NCBI GenBank assembly: GCA_963741495.1
Contig: CAVUID010000011.1
Location: forward strand, 372,001 to 436,000
Length of the DNA stretch: 64,000 bases
Direction of reading: 5' to 3'
DNA from: Sulfurimicrobium sp963741495
GTDB lineage: Bacteria > Pseudomonadota > Gammaproteobacteria > Burkholderiales > Sulfuricellaceae
Shown: piece after piece, positions 60,752 to 64,000 of the stretch
Layout of the letters: the number at the start of each line of letters is the position of its first letter
Position numbering within the stretch: position 1 is the first letter of the stretch
Made by a program: the position numbers and the translations under genes
The notes under the pieces: generated by a model
Databases searched by the model: none
The model's input: the letters and a program-made list of their open reading frames with translations, nothing else
What the model was told of the DNA's origin: nothing

Positions 60752-61954
60752 ATGTATCAGGAACGCGTTTTATCCGGCATGCGCCCCACGGGCGGCCTGC
60801 ATCTCGGCCATTACCATGGCGTGCTGAAAAACTGGGTGGAGTTGCAGCATGAATTCGAGTGCCTGTTTTTCGTTGCCGACTGGCATGCGCTGACCACCCA
60901 CTACGATACGCCCGAAGTGATCGAGCGCAATGTCTGGGACATGGTCATCGACTGGCTGGCCGCCGGCGTCGATCCGGCAAACGCCACCATGTTCATCCAG
61001 TCGCGCGTGCCGGAACATGCCGAACTGCACCTCTTGCTGTCGATGATGACGCCGCTGGGCTGGCTGGAGCGCGTGCCGACCTACAAGGACCAGCAGGAAA
61101 AACTGTCCGAAAAGGATCTCTCCACTTACGGTTTCCTCGGCTATCCCTTGCTGCAGAGTGCCGACATTCTGATCTACCGCGCCAACCAGGTGCCGGTGGG
61201 TGAGGACCAGGTGCCGCATATCGAGTTCACGCGTGAAATTGCGCGCCGCTTCAATCACCTCTATGGTCGTGAAATCGGGTTCGAGGAGAAGGCCGGGGCG
61301 GCGGTGAAAAAACTCGGCAGCAAGCGTGCCAGGCTTTACGATGAGCTGCGCAAGCGCTACCAGGAACAGGGCGACGACGAGGCACTGGAAGCCGCACAGG
61401 CCTTGCTCAATGAACAGCAGAACCTGTCCATGGGCGACAAGGAGCGTCTGTTCGGTTATCTCGAGGGCGGCGGCAAGATGATCCTGGTTGAGCCGGACGC
61501 GCTGCTGACAGCGGCTTCGCGCATGCCGGGCCTGGACGGACAGAAAATGTCCAAGTCCTACAACAACACCATCACCCTGCGCGAGGACGCCGAGAGCGTG
61601 AACAGGAAAATCCGCACCATGCCCACCGACCCGGCACGGGTGCGCCGCACCGACCCGGGCGATCCGGAAAAATGCCCGGTATGGTCGTTCCACATGGTCT
61701 ATTCGAACGATGCCACGCGCGAATGGGTGCAGCAGGGCTGCAAGAGTGCTGGTATCGGCTGTATCGAGTGCAAGCAACCGGTGATCGAGGCGGTGCTGCG
61801 CGAGCAGGAGCCGATGCGCGAGCGAGCCCGGATGTATGAGGAAGACCCGACCCTGGTGCGCAACATCATTGCCGACGGTTGTGAAAAAGCGCGCAAGATG
61901 GCGAATGAGACTATGCGCGATGTGCGCGAGGCGATGGGGCTGAATTACGGCTGA
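60752..61954 (+). CDS. trpS: Tryptophanyl-tRNA synthetase
   Basis: TrpRS charges tRNA(Trp). The 400-residue class I enzyme shows the HIGH-type motif RPTGGLHLGHYHGVLKNW, the ATP site and dimer motif DLSTYGFLGYPLLQSADIL, PVGEDQVPHIEFTREIARRF and the KMSKS loop GLDGQKMSKSYNNTI. It is somewhat longer than the E. coli enzyme; the additional residues lie in a Cys-containing insert before the C-terminus. Upstream AAAAGGACG serves as ribosome site. It belongs to the M50-trpS run. Confidence 0.95.
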   Translation: MYQERVLSGMRPTGGLHLGHYHGVLKNWVELQHEFECLFFVADWHALTTHYDTPEVIERNVWDMVIDWLAAGVDPANATMFIQSRVPEHAELHLLLSMMTPLGWLERVPTYKDQQEKLSEKDLSTYGFLGYPLLQSADILIYRANQVPVGEDQVPHIEFTREIARRFNHLYGREIGFEEKAGAAVKKLGSKRARLYDELRKRYQEQGDDEALEAAQALLNEQQNLSMGDKERLFGYLEGGGKMILVEPDALLTAASRMPGLDGQKMSKSYNNTITLREDAESVNRKIRTMPTDPARVRRTDPGDPEKCPVWSFHMVYSNDATREWVQQGCKSAGIGCIECKQPVIEAVLREQEPMRERARMYEEDPTLVRNIIADGCEKARKMANETMRDVREAMGLNYG

Positions 61955-61990
61955 AGCGGGAACGGAATTTCGTATTTTTGGGAGGAAAGC

Positions 61991-62811
61991 ATGATGTGGA
62001 CTAACGCAAAATTTCTTCTGGGCGTTGCGTTGACGCTGGCATTTGCTGACAGGGTGCGCCACCAATCCGATTACCGGCCGCTCCCAACTGATGCTGGTTT
62101 CCGGGCAGGAGGCGGTGACCTCATCCTATCAGGCCTATTCGGCCATGACGGCCAACTTGCAGCAGCAGTCTAAAATCAATCGCGATACGGCAAAGCTTGC
62201 GCGCATTCGTGCCATTACCGGCCGCCTGATCCCTCACGCCTTTGTCTGGCGCAGCGATGCGGCCGGGTGGAAGTGGGAAGTCAATGTCATCGATAGCCCG
62301 GAGGTCAACGCCTTCTGCATGGCGGGCGGGAAAATGGCGATCTATAGCGGATTTTTCGATAAGCTGAACCCGAGCGACGATGAACTCGCTCAGGTGATGG
62401 CGCATGAAATCGCCCACGCGCTATCCGACCATACGCGCGAAAAGATGTCCATGGCCATGGCTTCTGATTTGGGCGTGCAGTTGCTTGCCACTGGCGCCCA
62501 GGCGTCTGCGGGTCAGACGCAGATGGCGCATGCGCTGGCACTGTACGTGATCCAGATGCCCAACAGCCGGACAGCGGAAAGCGAAGCAGACCGGATCGGG
62601 ATCGAGCTGGCCGCACGCGCTGGCTACAATCCCGCAGCCGCCATCAGCCTGTGGCAAAAAATGGCCCGGCAGGGTAATGGTTCGACCCGAGTGGCTCAGC
62701 ACCCATCCTTCGCATGAAACCCGCATTGCCGAGCTGTCGCGTCTGGCGCCACAGATGGACCCCCTGTACCGAGAAGCCAGGGGCAAGAAGCAGCAAACCT
62801 ACGCCTTCTGA
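61991..62811 (+). CDS. M48-family lipoprotein metalloprotease, frame broken twice
   Basis: A periplasmic zinc protease related to LoiP/YcaL. From ATG 61991 a hydrophobic segment (FLLGVALTLAF) leads to lipobox LTGC and TNPITGRSQLMLVSGQEAVT. The catalytic HEXXH is VMAHEIAHALSDHTREKMSM, with the third ligand in RTAESEADRIGIELAARAGY. Extra bases near 62046 (before LTGC) and near 62685-62688 (before EWLSTHPSHETRIAELSRLA) break the frame. Removing both gives 272 residues ending at TGA 62811, typical for the family. The fragment ends are conserved, so sequence error is likely. A 167-bp repeat follows the stop by 14 bases. Confidence 0.87.
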
Positions 62812-62825
62812 CCCTCTCGCAGCAT

Positions 62826-62992
62826 CTAGTGGTCTGCTTCCGAAATATCGAGACATGAAACGGCGTCTTTTGCCACGTGGCGGCGTTGCTCGTCGTTGCC
62901 ATAGAGCTTGCTATGTCGCCTCCTCGCGCCTTGCCACGCGACAAAATCCATCCGTTTCATTTTGTCCCTCTATTTCGGAAGCAGACCACTAG
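62826..62992. repeat. MITE-like element with 22-bp terminal inverted repeats
   Basis: A 167-bp non-coding element with perfect terminal repeats CTAGTGGTCTGCTTCCGAAA + TA (62826-62847 with 62971-62992). Inside, further inverted segments pair (ATGAAACGG with CCGTTTCAT; TTTTGCCACGTGGC with GCCACGCGACAAAA, two mismatches). The core GTTGCTCG-hairpin-CTCGCGCC echoes the core of the 5405-5672 element. The outer CTAG on both sides fits a 4-bp YTAR target duplication of IS5-type elements, an inference. It ends three bases before the nhaR stop. Confidence 0.82.
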
Positions 62993-62995
62993 AAT

Positions 62996-63907
62996 TCAAG
63001 TCGAACGCTTGATAAATAGCTCCTGGCGCGCGGCTCGGCTGATGGCGACCACTGCCGGATGGGTGAGTTTGCGTTCCACCGAGATGGCATAGAACTGTTC
63101 GATCACTTCTTCCGTACTGCCGATGCTGACGACCTCGAATTGGCGCTTCACCTGCTCCGCAATGGCCGAAGGGGCGGTAAAAAACCCCGCGCCTGCCTGT
63201 CCGAAGGCTTTCATCAGGGCGCTATCGTCGAATTCACCAGTAATGCGCGGGCGAATCCGCTTGTCGCCGAGCCAGCGTGTCAGTCTGGTCCGTACTGCGA
63301 CATCTTCGCCCGGCAATAGCAATGGCGCGCCGTCCAGACAATGCGGAAACGGCCCCGCGTGCTGCTGCGCCAGTTTCTTTGTGGCAAAGAAAGTGAGCCC
63401 GCATTCTCCAAGCAGGTGGCTGAACCCCCGCACATCGATGCTACGCGGCATGGGGCTGTCGGCAATCACGATGTCGAGCCGGTGCACCGCCAGTTCCGTC
63501 AGCAGATCGGCTACTTTTCCTTCGCGGCAAACGATGCGCGGTGGTTGCGCTTCCTGCATTGCAGGCTCCAGCAACAGATAAGCAAGCGCCTTGGGTACCG
63601 AGTCGGTGACGCCGACGCTGAATTGCAGAGGGCGCCCGCTGGGGCGGTGATGCAAAACTTCCTCGAGCTCCTGTCCGAGCGAAAAAATTTCATCGGCGTA
63701 ACTCAGTACCATCCGTCCCGTCTCGGTCAACTCGAAACTGCGGCCCGCACGCTTGAACAGTTTTTCCCCCAGCACTTCCTCGAACAGGCTCAATTGCCCA
63801 CTGATGGTTTGTGGCGTCAGATGCAACCGCTCGCTGGCACGGGTCACTCCACCGGCTTTGGCCACCGCCCAGAAATAGTGAAGATGCTTGTAATTGATCG
63901 TGCCCAT
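62996..63907 (-). CDS. nhaR: LysR-family regulator NhaR
   Basis: NhaR activates Na+/H+ antiporter genes in response to sodium. The 303-residue protein begins MGTINYKHLHYFWAVAKAGG, with the HTH helix VTRASERLHLTPQTISGQLS, then LFEEVLGEKLFKRAGRSFEL, an NhaR-type pattern. The effector domain follows (SVGVTDSVPKALAYLLLEPA). Upstream on the minus strand TATAAT lies about 50 bases before the ATG, a possible -10. No nhaA is in the window; it could lie just beyond 64000. It is convergent with M48 across the 62826-62992 repeat. Confidence 0.92.
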   Translation of the reverse strand: MGTINYKHLHYFWAVAKAGGVTRASERLHLTPQTISGQLSLFEEVLGEKLFKRAGRSFELTETGRMVLSYADEIFSLGQELEEVLHHRPSGRPLQFSVGVTDSVPKALAYLLLEPAMQEAQPPRIVCREGKVADLLTELAVHRLDIVIADSPMPRSIDVRGFSHLLGECGLTFFATKKLAQQHAGPFPHCLDGAPLLLPGEDVAVRTRLTRWLGDKRIRPRITGEFDDSALMKAFGQAGAGFFTAPSAIAEQVKRQFEVVSIGSTEEVIEQFYAISVERKLTHPAVVAISRAARQELFIKRST

Positions 63908-64000
63908 GGTTATTGGTTCGAGATTGGCGAATAACTTTTAAATTATATTCGACTTTATGGAATTGCAGATGGCGATTAAACTGAGTCTTATTGAAAATAT

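Noticed and set aside
60770..62065. 431-residue minus-strand ORF opposite trpS
   Set aside because: Shadow; trpS motifs are complete on the plus strand.
63957..64000. Possible start of a plus-strand gene (MELQMAIKLSLIEN)
   Set aside because: Only 14 codons are visible and no ribosome site or domain supports it.

Overview
This 64 kb window reads as chromosomal DNA of a Gram-negative betaproteobacterium. Clues are the infB-rbfA-truB order, divergent ratA-rnfH / smpB, the yciB-yciI-bolA-PpiC block facing PHP-sua5-M50-trpS, and an NrdA with duplicated ATP cones. A chemolithotrophic or microaerophilic Nitrosomonadales-type lineage (Sulfuricella/Gallionella-like) would fit, but that placement is inference. 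I see no phage, conjugative element, CRISPR array, rRNA or tRNA.

Layout. 1-5.3 kb: translation and tRNA-modification genes (infB end, rbfA, truB, gluQRS) with small hypothetical genes and an ankyrin protein. 5.4-15 kb: a structured repeat, then minus-strand ettA, slyX, pyruvate:ferredoxin oxidoreductase (nifJ), glycogen phosphorylase and a CaCA exchanger. 15-22 kb: P-type cation ATPase, thioredoxin-like protein, ampD, purU and an SLC13 permease. 22-31 kb: PilZ protein, second SLC13 permease, a DUF4239 gene, a REP-transposase remnant, a diguanylate cyclase and a hybrid histidine kinase. 31-36 kb: nrdAB with NrdR-type boxes. 36-43 kb: small membrane proteins, methyltransferase, S4 protein, nitrate-sensing chemoreceptor and GcvR-like ACT protein. 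43-49 kb: a ~1,150-residue PPi-type PEP carboxykinase, then an autoregulated MarR-cytochrome b561-YceI-YceI operon. 49-64 kb: M20 amidohydrolase, GalT/HIT-like protein, rnfH-ratA/smpB, a solitary NosD-like protein, HD-GYP, the yciB block, the PHP-trpS-M48 run and nhaR.

How genes work together. NifJ, PPi-PEPCK and glycogen phosphorylase sit around the PEP/pyruvate/oxaloacetate node. PilZ, GGDEF and HD-GYP proteins cover c-di-GMP binding, synthesis and breakdown. The Ca-type P-ATPase and CaCA exchanger are neighbours and may both export divalent cations.

Two themes matter most. First, six otherwise well conserved genes (ettA, nifJ, PPi-PEPCK, cytochrome b561, sua5/yciO, M48) are broken only by single-base indels, about 13 in all, and the length arithmetic of each gene agrees. 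This looks like sequence error, not gene decay, but it needs checking. Second, several palindromic repeats lie at gene ends or inside genes: a 268-bp three-way-junction element, a 26-bp head-to-head copy of its ends, a 167-bp element with 22-bp terminal repeats, a REP-like element inside nifJ and a RAYT fragment. I did not find a clear new defence or biosynthetic system.
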